Source: Streptomyces regalis (GTDB lineage Bacteria; Actinomycetota; Actinomycetes; Streptomycetales; Streptomycetaceae). Taken from it: a DNA stretch of 47,086 nt. The position numbers and the translations under genes were made by a program. The first letter of the stretch is position 1; each line of letters begins with the position of its first letter. This document shows, piece after piece, positions 23,959 to 32,022 of this stretch. The notes beneath the pieces were generated by a model. That model saw nothing but the letters and a program-made list of their open reading frames with translations, did no database searches and was not told where the DNA came from. The stretch is from positions 1-47,086 of the forward strand of contig NZ_LLZG01000382.1 of NCBI RefSeq assembly GCF_001509475.1. The letters run 5' to 3'.

Positions 23959-25506
23959 ATGGCGCGTTTCCTACGGTGGACGGCCCTGACGGCCACCGCC
24001 GCGCTGCTGGTGACGGGCTGCAGCGGCGGCTCGTCCGACGGCGGCGAGGCCATTGGGAAGTCGAGCGGGACGAGTTCGCCGGCCCCATCCGCCGGCTCGG
24101 CGACCCCGCTGCCGTCCTCGCTGACCTCGCAGAAGCTCGACTGGGGGCGCTGCAAGGCCACCGGGGACTCCCCCACACCGGGCGACGAGTGGCAGTGCGC
24201 GACGCTCGAGGCGCCGCTGGACTGGGCGAAGCCGGACGGCAGGACGATCGACCTCGCACTGATCCGCGCCAAGGCCGGCGGCGACGACCGCATCGGCTCG
24301 CTCCTGTTCAACTTCGGCGGCCCCGGCAGCTCGGGGTTGGCCACGCTGCCGTGGTACGCCTCCTCCACTCCCGAGCTCGGCAAGCGGTACGACCTGGTGA
24401 GCTGGGACCCGCGCGGGGTGGGCGCCAGTGAAGGCGTCCGCTGCCGCAGCGACAAGGAGATCCAGGCCTCCGAGTCCGTGGACATCACGCCGGACACCCC
24501 GGCCGAGGAGACGGCGTACCTCCGCGATGCCGCCGACTTCGGCAAGGGCTGCCAGAAGTCCGAGGGGACGCTGATCGCGCATGTGTCGACCACCGACACC
24601 GCCCGCGACATGGACCTGATGCGCCAGGTCCTCGGCGACCCGAAGATGCACTACTTCGGCATCTCGTACGGCACCGAAGTCGGCGGCGTCTACGCCCACT
24701 TGTTCCCCAAGAACGTGGGGCGGCTGATCCTGGACGCGGTCGTCGACCCGAGCGCCGACGGGGAGGGACACGCCGAGAACCAGGCCAGGGGCTTTCAGCG
24801 CGCCCTGAACAACTACCTCGAGTCCACCGGCCAGGGCGCCGAAGAAGGCTCGCAGAAGATCGTGGACCTGCTGAGGCGGATCGACGCGAAGCCGCTGGCG
24901 ACGTCATCCGGGCGGAAACTCACCGAGGCACTCGCACTCACCGGCATCATCAGGCCGCTGTACAGCGAGGCGAGCTGGCCGACCCTGACCAGCGCCCTGG
25001 AGGCAGCCGAGGATGGAGACGGCTCGGAACTCCTGGCGCTCGCCGACGACTACAACGACCGCGACGCCTCAGGGCACTACCTCACGGGGACCCACTCGCA
25101 ACGGGTCATATCGTGCCTGGACACCAAGCAGCGGCCGACGGTCGAGGAGACGAAGAAGCTGCTGCGGCGGTTCGAGAAGGTCTCGCCCGTGTTCGGCCCC
25201 ATGCTGGGCTGGGACACGGCCGGCTGGTGCCACGACTGGCCGGTGGCCGGACAGTACGACACCCCGGAGGTGAGTGCGCCGGGCGCGGCACCGATCCTGC
25301 TGGTCGGCAACACCGGCGACCCGGCGACGCCCTACGAGGGCACCCGAAAGATGGCGGACGAACTGGGCAAGGGCATCGGCGTGCTGCTCACCTGGAAGGG
25401 CGAGGGCCACGCCTCGTACGGGAAGGGCAGCGACTGCGTCGACTCCACGGTGAACGCGTATCTGCTGCAGGGGACGGTGCCGAAGGACGGCAAGGTCTGC
25501 TCATGA
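23959..25506 (+). CDS. Secreted S33 tripeptidyl aminopeptidase-like lipoprotein (second of tandem pair)
   Basis: 515 residues from ATG 23959 with GGGGGAAG upstream; an in-frame ATG at 23929 is less likely. The signal peptide MARFLRWTALTATAALLVTG precedes the lipobox cysteine. Landmarks match its neighbour: FNFGGPGSSG, SWDPRGVGASEG, YFGISYGTEVGG, VGNTGDPATPYEG and GEGHASYGKG. The same length and shared blocks indicate tandem duplication followed by divergence in the mature region. It may differ from its twin in peptide preference or expression. A hairpin follows the stop and is shared with convergent moeZ. Confidence 0.9.
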   Translation: MARFLRWTALTATAALLVTGCSGGSSDGGEAIGKSSGTSSPAPSAGSATPLPSSLTSQKLDWGRCKATGDSPTPGDEWQCATLEAPLDWAKPDGRTIDLALIRAKAGGDDRIGSLLFNFGGPGSSGLATLPWYASSTPELGKRYDLVSWDPRGVGASEGVRCRSDKEIQASESVDITPDTPAEETAYLRDAADFGKGCQKSEGTLIAHVSTTDTARDMDLMRQVLGDPKMHYFGISYGTEVGGVYAHLFPKNVGRLILDAVVDPSADGEGHAENQARGFQRALNNYLESTGQGAEEGSQKIVDLLRRIDAKPLATSSGRKLTEALALTGIIRPLYSEASWPTLTSALEAAEDGDGSELLALADDYNDRDASGHYLTGTHSQRVISCLDTKQRPTVEETKKLLRRFEKVSPVFGPMLGWDTAGWCHDWPVAGQYDTPEVSAPGAAPILLVGNTGDPATPYEGTRKMADELGKGIGVLLTWKGEGHASYGKGSDCVDSTVNAYLLQGTVPKDGKVCS

Positions 25507-25507
25507 C

Positions 25508-25554
25508 GGCGGCGGGGGCCTCGTGCACCTGTGGTGCGCGAAGCCCCCGCCGTC
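25508..25554. terminator. Bidirectional stem-loop between the S33 lipoprotein gene and moeZ
   Basis: CGGCGGGGGC near 25508-25519 pairs with GCCCCCGCCG at 25543-25552, enclosing a smaller GTGCAC/GGTGC stem. It lies between convergent stops at 25506 and 25590. No U-tract. Confidence 0.65.
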
Positions 25555-25589
25555 CGAGCCAGGCCCGCCCTGCGGGCCAGGAAGTCCGC

Positions 25590-26768
25590 TCAGTAGACCG
25601 GCTTGTGCGGCTCGATCTGGTTGACCCAGCCGATCACGCCACCGCCGACGTGGACCGCGTCGGCGAAGCCCGCCGACTTGAGGACCGCGAGGACTTCCGC
25701 ACTGCGGACACCCGTCTTGCAGTGCAAGACGATCTTCTTGTCCTGCGGGAGGGTCTCCAGGGCGGTGCCCATGAGGAACTCGTTCTTCGGGATCAGCGTG
25801 GCGCCGGGGATCGAGACGATCTCGTACTCGTTGATCTCGCGGACGTCGATGATCTCGATGTTCTCGCCGTCGTCGATCCACTCCTTGAGCTGCTTGGGAG
25901 TGATCGTCGAGCCGGCGGCCGCCTCCTGGGCCTCCTCGGAGACGACGCCGCAGAAGGCCTCGTAGTCGATGAGCTCGGTGACGGTCGGGTTCTCGCCGCA
26001 GACCGCGCAGTTCGGGTCCTTGCGGACCTTGACCTGGCGGTACTGCATCTCCAGGGCGTCGTAGATCATCAGTCGGCCGACCAGCGGCTCGCCGATGCCG
26101 GCGAGGAGCTTGATGGCCTCGTTGACCTGGATGGAGCCGATGGACGCGCACAGCACGCCCAGGACGCCGCCCTCGGCGCAGGAGGGGACCATGCCCGGCG
26201 GCGGGGGCTCCGGGTAGAGGCAGCGGTAGCAGGGGCCGTGCTCGGACCAGAAGACGGAGGCCTGGCCGTCGAAGCGGTAGATCGAGCCCCACACGTACGG
26301 CTTGTTCAGCAGCACGCAGGCGTCGTTGACCAGGTAGCGGGTCGCGAAGTTGTCCGTGCCGTCGACGATCAGGTCGTACTGGCTGAAGATGTCCATCACG
26401 TTGTCGGCCTCGAGCCGCTCCTCGTGAAGGATCACGTTCACGTACGGGTTGATGCCGAGGACGGAGTCGCGCGCCGACTCGGCCTTGGAGCGGCCGATGT
26501 CAGCCTGGCTGTGGATGATCTGGCGCTGCAGGTTCGACTCGTCGACCTCGTCGAACTCCACGATGCCGAGCGTGCCGACGCCCGCGGCGGCCAGGTACAT
26601 CAGCGCCGGCGAGCCCAGGCCGCCGGCGCCCACACACAGCACCTTGGCGTTCTTCAGCCGCTTCTGCCCGTCCATCCCCACGTCGGGGATGATCAGGTGG
26701 CGGGAGTACCTGCGGACCTCGTCTACGGTGAGCTCGGATGCGGGCTCGACCAGGGGTGGCAGCGACAC
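25590..26768 (-). CDS. moeZ: MoeZ: adenylyltransferase/sulfurtransferase (ThiF plus rhodanese)
   Basis: 392 residues from GTG 26768 (GGAG 5 nt upstream). The N-terminal E1-like domain has RYSRHLIIPDVG, CVGAGGLGSP (nucleotide loop), DEVDESNLQRQ and DLIVDGTDNF. Zinc cysteines lie in CYRC and CAVCG. The C-terminal rhodanese domain has DVREINEYE and the active-site loop HCKTGVRS. MoeZ adenylates and thiocarboxylates the C-termini of small sulfur carriers (MoaD, ThiS, CysO and natural-product carriers). It lies 63 bp downstream of the spherulin-like gene on the same strand, so it could be read from the polysaccharide-like cluster, but its function is housekeeping. Confidence 0.95.
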   Translation of the reverse strand: MSLPPLVEPASELTVDEVRRYSRHLIIPDVGMDGQKRLKNAKVLCVGAGGLGSPALMYLAAAGVGTLGIVEFDEVDESNLQRQIIHSQADIGRSKAESARDSVLGINPYVNVILHEERLEADNVMDIFSQYDLIVDGTDNFATRYLVNDACVLLNKPYVWGSIYRFDGQASVFWSEHGPCYRCLYPEPPPPGMVPSCAEGGVLGVLCASIGSIQVNEAIKLLAGIGEPLVGRLMIYDALEMQYRQVKVRKDPNCAVCGENPTVTELIDYEAFCGVVSEEAQEAAAGSTITPKQLKEWIDDGENIEIIDVREINEYEIVSIPGATLIPKNEFLMGTALETLPQDKKIVLHCKTGVRSAEVLAVLKSAGFADAVHVGGGVIGWVNQIEPHKPVY

Positions 26769-26831
26769 GGGGACTCCGTTGGTCGGTCGATCACTACGGT
26801 TGTTCTCTCCGTAACAGTGCCATGGCCTTTT

Positions 26832-27680
26832 TCATTCCGAGACACCTGTTCCGATCCGCGAGACGATTTCGTCCCAGTAGCCGGGCATGGTCCCCCAGGC
26901 GTCGGTGCGGCCACCACGGTCGGTGCGGTCCGTGTGGTCGGTGAAATAGATGGTCGCCGCGCCCTGCCAGCGGGCGATGCGCAGGGCCTCGTCCAGGTGG
27001 GGGCGGGGCACTCCGTGGACGAAGTGGCAGAAGCGGTCGGGCGGGTAGTCGGCGGTCCACTCCGCCACCTGCGACCACCGGTAGTCGCTCCACGAGCCGC
27101 GGAAGGTGACCAACTGGTCGGCGCACTCGGCGTAGCCCGGGTGGGGGTGGGTGCCGGGGCCGAGGACGATGTGGGCCTCGTCACGCAGCGCGCGGAGCGT
27201 GGTGATCGTGCGGCGGATCGCGGGCAGGTCGGCGCGTTCGGTCGGGCAGCGGTCCAGGAAGAAGCCGTCGACCCGGTACCAGTCGAGGTAACGGTGCGCC
27301 TCGGAGATCACCTCGCCGAAGGCGCGGGCGCCGTGGGCCGTGTCGAGGTGCGCCGGGTCGGGGTGCGCCGTCTCCAGGCGGGCCGTCTCCCGACGAACCG
27401 TCTCCCGACGGCCTGTTTCCAGGCGGGCCGTGCCCAGGTGGCCCAGAACGCGGACTCCCGCTCTGCGGAGCCTTCCGGCGGTCTCGAGGCAGTGCGGGTC
27501 GGGGCGGGTGCCGGGGCCGTCCGCGACGTTCAGGACCACCCAGTGCACGGGGGTGCCGGGGCGGGTGAGTTCGCCCCACTCGGTGGGGGCGAGGAGGGGG
27601 TGTGCGTAGCCGGGGATGCCGAGGCCGGTGCGGAGGTCTGTGCTCGTTGCAGTCGGTGGTGTGCCGGTCAGATACGGCAT
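26832..27680 (-). CDS. Spherulin-4 / GH135-like (Sph3-related) protein
   Basis: 282 residues from ATG 27680, overlapping the epimerase end by 13 nt. The TIM-barrel pattern of the spherulin-4 family is visible: GIPGYAHPLLAPTEW, HWVVLNVADGPG, RLRRAGVRVLGHLGT, DWYRVDGFFLDRCP, VLGPGTHPHPGYAECADQLV and a C-terminal IARWQGAATIYFTDH. Fungal Sph3 (GH135) cleaves galactosamine-containing exopolysaccharide. Two oddities: after LGHLGT there is a repeat-built insertion (RLETGRRETVRRETARLETA), and where hydrolases of this type usually have Asp-Glu this protein has Asp-Arg (FFLDR). No signal peptide is evident, so a secreted role is uncertain. Confidence 0.7.
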   Translation of the reverse strand: MPYLTGTPPTATSTDLRTGLGIPGYAHPLLAPTEWGELTRPGTPVHWVVLNVADGPGTRPDPHCLETAGRLRRAGVRVLGHLGTARLETGRRETVRRETARLETAHPDPAHLDTAHGARAFGEVISEAHRYLDWYRVDGFFLDRCPTERADLPAIRRTITTLRALRDEAHIVLGPGTHPHPGYAECADQLVTFRGSWSDYRWSQVAEWTADYPPDRFCHFVHGVPRPHLDEALRIARWQGAATIYFTDHTDRTDRGGRTDAWGTMPGYWDEIVSRIGTGVSE

Positions 27681-28648
27681 GCCGCCTCCATCCAGATGTC
27701 ACCGAGGGACTCTTCGAGGTTGATCCGGGGGCGCCAGCCGAGCCGGTCGCGTGCGGTGCGCACGTCGGCCTGCTGCCAGCTCCCGCAGCCGTCCGGGTAC
27801 GCGACCGGGGCGGCGTGGCCCGCGTGCGCCGCGTGGGCCATGTGGTCCGAGTCGGCGCGGGGGTGGCCGATGGACGGCCGCAACGGGCCGGGCGGGCCGT
27901 CGAGTTCGTGGAGGGCGCCGCCGTACCCGGCCACGCGGGCGAGGACGGCGGCGGCGTCACGAAGGCGGACGGCGCGGCCTGAGCCGATGTTGATGACGCC
28001 CTGCGCGGCGGACAGCGAGGCGGCGTGGACGGCGCGGGCCACGTCACGGACGTCGACGAAGTCGCGCTGCGCGCCGAGACCGGTGAGTTTGAGCTCGCCG
28101 TCGCCGGACTGCATGGCGCGGCGCATGGCCTCGGCGAGGCGGCCGAGGGGGGAGCCGGCCGGGGTGCCCGGGCCTGCGGGTGAGAAGACACGGAGGACCA
28201 CGGCGTCCAGGCCGGAGCCGAGGACCAGTTCGGTGGCGGCGAGTTTGCTGACGCCGTACGGTCCGCCGGGGCGGGGGACGGCGTCCTCGGCCGTGGAGGA
28301 GCCGGGCTGGCTCGGGCCGTACTCGGCGCCGCAGCCGATCTGGACGAGGCGGGCGCCGCAGCCGCTGCGGCGCAGGGCCTCGCAGACGGTGGCGACGGCG
28401 ACGGTGTTGTGGCGGGTGAGTTCGCGGGCGCCGCCTCTGGTGGCGCCCGCGCAGTTGATGACGACGCCGGGGTGGACCGCGTCGAGGAAGCGGGTGAGGG
28501 CGCCGGGGCTGCCGGACGCGAGGTCGAAGCGGACGTCGGCGTCGTCGCCCCGGCCCAGTGCGGTGAGTTGGACGGCGGGGTCGGCGAGGAGGCGGTCGGC
28601 TACGAAGCGGCCGAGGTAGCCGTTGGCTCCGATCAGCAGGACTCTCAT
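27668..28648 (-). CDS. NAD-dependent sugar epimerase/dehydratase (extended SDR)
   Basis: 326 residues from ATG 28648 (MRVLLIGANGYLGRFV). GxxGxxG is GANGYLG, the catalytic YxxxK is YGVSK, and late motifs include QRDFVDVRDVARAV and NIGSGRAVRL. This is a GalE/dTDP-sugar-type nucleotide sugar enzyme; the exact substrate cannot be told. A His/Ala-rich insertion (HMAHAAHAGHAAPVAYP) near residue 275 is unusual. There is no Shine-Dalgarno directly before the ATG. Its start overlaps the stop of a 16-codon ORF as ATGA, so translation is probably coupled. Its end overlaps the spherulin-like gene. Confidence 0.85.
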   Translation of the reverse strand: MRVLLIGANGYLGRFVADRLLADPAVQLTALGRGDDADVRFDLASGSPGALTRFLDAVHPGVVINCAGATRGGARELTRHNTVAVATVCEALRRSGCGARLVQIGCGAEYGPSQPGSSTAEDAVPRPGGPYGVSKLAATELVLGSGLDAVVLRVFSPAGPGTPAGSPLGRLAEAMRRAMQSGDGELKLTGLGAQRDFVDVRDVARAVHAASLSAAQGVINIGSGRAVRLRDAAAVLARVAGYGGALHELDGPPGPLRPSIGHPRADSDHMAHAAHAGHAAPVAYPDGCGSWQQADVRTARDRLGWRPRINLEESLGDIWMEAACRI

Positions 28649-28695
28649 CGGGCGGCTCCCGGGGCCGAGGGGTGGTCGGGTCGGGAGGTGATCAT
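28645..28695 (-). CDS. 16-codon leader ORF coupled to the epimerase
   Basis: ATG 28695 with GGAG at 8-nt spacing opens MITSRPDHPSAPGAAR and stops at TGA 28645-28647, overlapping the epimerase ATG (ATGA). The epimerase itself has no ribosome site, so this mini-ORF probably delivers ribosomes to it and may regulate it. No homologue is recognised. Confidence 0.55.
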   Translation of the reverse strand: MITSRPDHPSAPGAAR

Positions 28696-28963
28696 TTGGG
28701 GGTCTCCTTCAGGACTTCAGGACTTCAGGCAGAGGGACTTTCAGGCAGAAGGGCTTCAGCGGGTCTGCGGGCACGTATGCCTGCGGGTGCCTCCGGCGGT
28801 GGAGCCGGGATGCCTGCGGCGGCCTGTGCGGCTGGGTGGGGGCTCGCGGAACGGTGACCCGAAGAGCGCCCCGGCGTCGACGTCGGCCGCTGCCGGCGGT
28901 CACCCACCGGCACCGCGCCTTCGCGCCGTACGCGGGGGCGGCTCGTCGCTGGTGCCTGTCGCG
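28649..28963. other. 315-bp gap between the multi-TM protein gene and the epimerase
   Basis: Apart from the mini-ORF (28645-28695) and a cluster of TTCAGG-containing direct repeats (28708-28760), I see no convincing gene here. Short frames exist on both strands but have Arg/Pro-rich, unconserved-looking translations. The region could hold an internal promoter for the epimerase and spherulin-like genes. Confidence 0.5.
28708..28760. repeat. Short direct repeats (TTCAGGAC / TTCAGGCAGA)
   Basis: TTCAGGAC occurs twice in tandem (period 9), followed by two longer units beginning TTCAGGCAGA and ending in GGGAC or GGGC. The repeats sit just upstream of the leader ORF's ribosome site on the minus strand. 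Regulatory or slippage origin cannot be told. Confidence 0.55.
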
Positions 28964-30238
28964 TCAGCATGGGCCGTCCGCCGGTGCGTGTGCCGACGCC
29001 CTCGTGAGGGTGCGTGTCGCGTGGAGCAGGAGGGTCAGGGCGCCCGCGCCGCAGGCGATGGTGGGGATGGCGGCCGGGCCCCAGGTGTCGATGAGGGACT
29101 GGACGGGGGTGGCCAGCCAGGCGCAGCCGGGGAGGCGGGCTGCGAGGAGAGCGGCCAGGGCCGTGGCCTCGGCTGTCACTGTGGCGGTGAGGACCAGCCC
29201 CGGGGCGTGAGTGAAGCCGTGGGTGGTGAGGAGGCGGGCGAGGAGCAGGAGGGCGCCCAGGGTGAGGGTCTGGGGGTAGGCGGTGGGCTCATCCAGGACC
29301 GTCGCGGTCAGGGTCAGCAGGGCCGTCAGGGCGCAGAGGTAGAGGGCGAAGGTGCCCAGGAGCAGGGGCTTTACGGAGGTGGCGAAGTCCTCCAGGGCTC
29401 GGCTGGCCGACAGTTTGCGGCGGGCTCGTACGGCAAGGAGGTGGGCGCACCATGCCGCGGGGGCGCAGGAGAGGGCGAGGGCCAGGACGGGGGCGGTGGT
29501 GAACGGCCAGGGGCCGTCGGCGGTGCCGGCGGGGAGGGCGTCGGGGCCTCCGATGGCGGCTGCCTGGAGGAGTCCGTCGCCGAGGAGCGCGTAGGCGAAG
29601 AGCCAGCAGGTGCGGGTGGCCGCCGAGCGTGCGGCGTGCGGGGTGGCGAGGGGACCTCGGGCCAGTGCCGCGCGCAGGGCGAGGGTCACGGCGAGGGCTC
29701 CCGCGGCGGCCGCGATCAGGCGGGCCCGGCCGTGGGTCAGGTGCAGGGCAGTCACGGCCGCCGCGCAGAGGGCTCCGGGGAGGAGGGTGAGGAGAATCCA
29801 GTCGGCTCGTGCGCGGGGGGTGGTGAGGGGCGGGAGGCTGGAGGGCGTTTCGCCGTCGCGGGCCACGCGCGCGTACATCTCCTCCGCGAGGGAGAAGACG
29901 TCGCGGTGCAGGAAGCGTGCCGCGGTGCGGTCGGTGAGGCCGTGGGCTTCCAGGCCGGCGGCGATCTCCAGGGGGTCCACCGCGCGTTCGCACAGGTCGC
30001 GGTGACGGTGGATCAGCGCTTTCACGGGGTCGGCGCCGGTACGACGGGTGGGGGCAGGTCGGGGGCCGTTGGTGCGCGTGGCGGTTGGTTCCTGACCGGC
30101 GGTGGGCGGTGCGTCGGCTCCGTTCCCGCGGACGTCCGTCTCCGCCACGAGCCACTCCCCTGACCGCTCGTCCCAGGCCCCAGGGCTGGTCGGGGCTTCG
30201 GGACGGTCCAGGCCTCCCAGGCCTCCCAGGCCGCTCAT
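28964..30238 (-). CDS. Multi-TM membrane protein of unknown family
   Basis: 424 residues from ATG 30238, overlapping the PelF-like stop as ATGA. The first ~75 residues are polar. Then comes a short helical region (DPVKALIHRHRDLCERAVDP, GLTDRTAARFLHRDVFSLAEEM), followed by about ten hydrophobic helices rich in Ala and Leu (for example LLPGALCAAAVTALHL, TCWLFAYALLGDGLLQAAAI) to the C-terminus. I recognise no family, and it is not evidently PelG or a Wzx/Wzy. Coupling to a cytosolic glycosyltransferase suggests a membrane partner for polymer synthesis or export, but this is inference from position. Confidence 0.75.
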   Translation of the reverse strand: MSGLGGLGGLDRPEAPTSPGAWDERSGEWLVAETDVRGNGADAPPTAGQEPTATRTNGPRPAPTRRTGADPVKALIHRHRDLCERAVDPLEIAAGLEAHGLTDRTAARFLHRDVFSLAEEMYARVARDGETPSSLPPLTTPRARADWILLTLLPGALCAAAVTALHLTHGRARLIAAAAGALAVTLALRAALARGPLATPHAARSAATRTCWLFAYALLGDGLLQAAAIGGPDALPAGTADGPWPFTTAPVLALALSCAPAAWCAHLLAVRARRKLSASRALEDFATSVKPLLLGTFALYLCALTALLTLTATVLDEPTAYPQTLTLGALLLLARLLTTHGFTHAPGLVLTATVTAEATALAALLAARLPGCAWLATPVQSLIDTWGPAAIPTIACGAGALTLLLHATRTLTRASAHAPADGPC

Positions 30239-31944
30239 CGCGCCGCCTCCGTCGCGGGCAACGCCGTGGCGCGCACGGGGGCTCCCGCCGGGCGGGACGG
30301 GCCGCCGCGGGCCACCAGGCGTGCGGATCGCTCGGTCCAGCGGCCGGGGACGTGGGCCTCGGCGGGGACGGCGAAGGGCAGGGGGGCTCCGGCCTCGTCG
30401 AGGACGACGCGGCGGACCGGCGTGCGCGAGACGATCTCCAGGTAAATGCCGTGAAATGCCGCGACGTTCTGCTCGACGGTGAACAGTTCGAGCGCACGCG
30501 CGCGTGCCGCCGCGCCCAGGCGCTCACGGCGCTCAGGGTCGCGCAACAGCGCCACACAGGCCTCCGCGAGCGCCCGTGGGTTGCGCGGTGGTACGACGAG
30601 ACCGGTGCCGCCGATGACCTCCACCACCGCGCCGACGTCCGTGGACACCGTCACGCGGCCGCAGAACATGGCCTCGACCAGGCTGATCGGGAAGCCCTCG
30701 ACGACGCTGGACAGGACGGCCACGGCACCCGCGGCGTATGCATCGGCGAGCGTGGGGATCTCCGGGCCGCCGACCTCCTCGAAGGAGACCGGGTTGTCGC
30801 CGACCGTGTGCGGGCCCTCGGCCTCGTCGGGGAAGAGCTGCGCGGCGAGCACCTTGCAGTGGCCGAGATAGGCGGCGCCCTCGGAGCAGGAGGGGGCGCC
30901 GACGATCCGCAGCCGCGTCTTCGGCTCCTCCTTGCGGACCTCGGCGAAGGCGTGCAGCAACGACACCAGGTCCTTGGCCGGTTCGACACGGCCGACCCAG
31001 ACGAGCGTGTCCGGGTCCGCGCACTCGGGGGCCTCGCCGACCTCCGCGAAGCGCGCGGCGTCCATGCCGGGGTAGACCGTGCGCAGCTTCGCGCGGTCGG
31101 CGCCGCAGCGCTCCTGCCAGCGGCGGGCGTGGGTGTTGCCGGGTGTGACGAGGGCGGCCCGGGCGTAGGTCTCGGCGGCGAGCCTGCCGTGGAAGGCGGC
31201 GAGCAGGGACCGTACGGCGGGCGAGGACTCGGGGGCGGCCAGGTAGTGCGTGCGGAGCCGGACTCCGTACTCGGTCAGCAGCAGCGGTACGCCGCAGAAG
31301 TGGTGGGCGAGCAGGCCGGGCAGGGCCGCCGAACCGGCGGAAGCGGCGTGGCACAGGTCGACCGAGCCCAGGTTGTCGTCCTCGTACCAGTCGAGCGAGA
31401 GGGGGCGCAGGGCGTGTTCCAGATGCGCGGCAACGGCCAGCAGATCGGGTACGCGCGCCTCACGCGCCGCGCGCAGGGCGCCCCGCGCCCTGCAGGCGCG
31501 CTCAAGGGTGCGTACGGCGGCCTCGGAGCGGAGCGCTCCCACCAGGCCGCCCTCGTCGCGGGCGAGTTCGGCGAGCCCGTACAACGCATTGCCGAAACGG
31601 TCCGCCTCAGTGGCCGACGCACCCCCGGGGGCCCCGGATGCGTCTGCGGCTCCGCCCGCGCAGAGCACGGCCACCAGCTCGCCGTAGCACTCGGCGAACC
31701 GCCGGCGCGCACGGCGCCCGTACGCCACCCCGTCATCCTCGGCGGTCCACAACGGCGCCGTGCGCACACGGCTGACCTGCGGTGGCAGCGGGACCCAGCC
31801 CTCGTCCTCCTGGCGCTCGCTGCGGCTGAGCGCGTAGATGTCGAACTCGTGCTGTGCGAGCCCGCGTACGAGGCGGTCGCACCAGAGCCTGGCGTCACCG
31901 TTCACATACGGATAGCCACCCTCCGTAACCAGTCCGATGCGCAC
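30235..31944 (-). CDS. PelF-like glycosyltransferase (DUF3492 plus GT4)
   Basis: 569 residues from GTG 31944, with GGGGGT upstream. The N-terminal half begins RIGLVTEGGYPYVNGD and contains DWYEDDNLGSVDLCHAASAG and VPLLLTEYGVRLRTHYL, matching the DUF3492 part of PelF (LTEHG-type motif). The GT4 C-terminal half has VWVGRVEPAKDLVSLL, LRIVGAPSC, the donor-site loop SSVVEGFPISLVEAM and TDVGAVVEVIGG. PelF is a cytosolic retaining glycosyltransferase that polymerises Pel, a GalN/GalNAc-rich polysaccharide. The last ~70 residues are an extra Pro/Ala-rich tail. It heads a minus-strand unit with the membrane protein, epimerase and Sph3-like genes. Confidence 0.85.
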   Translation of the reverse strand: MRIGLVTEGGYPYVNGDARLWCDRLVRGLAQHEFDIYALSRSERQEDEGWVPLPPQVSRVRTAPLWTAEDDGVAYGRRARRRFAECYGELVAVLCAGGAADASGAPGGASATEADRFGNALYGLAELARDEGGLVGALRSEAAVRTLERACRARGALRAAREARVPDLLAVAAHLEHALRPLSLDWYEDDNLGSVDLCHAASAGSAALPGLLAHHFCGVPLLLTEYGVRLRTHYLAAPESSPAVRSLLAAFHGRLAAETYARAALVTPGNTHARRWQERCGADRAKLRTVYPGMDAARFAEVGEAPECADPDTLVWVGRVEPAKDLVSLLHAFAEVRKEEPKTRLRIVGAPSCSEGAAYLGHCKVLAAQLFPDEAEGPHTVGDNPVSFEEVGGPEIPTLADAYAAGAVAVLSSVVEGFPISLVEAMFCGRVTVSTDVGAVVEVIGGTGLVVPPRNPRALAEACVALLRDPERRERLGAAARARALELFTVEQNVAAFHGIYLEIVSRTPVRRVVLDEAGAPLPFAVPAEAHVPGRWTERSARLVARGGPSRPAGAPVRATALPATEAAR

Positions 31945-32022
31945 GACTACACCCCCGATCTCCCGTAAGGGGAGCCGCCGTTCCCCGCGGCTCACAGCGG
32001 GACGAACGTATGCGGACAAGGC

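Noticed and set aside
25113..28619. A 1,168-codon plus-strand frame across moeZ and the Pel-like genes
   Set aside because: It starts inside the second S33 lipoprotein gene in another frame and runs antisense to four genes with clear domains; no recognisable motif.
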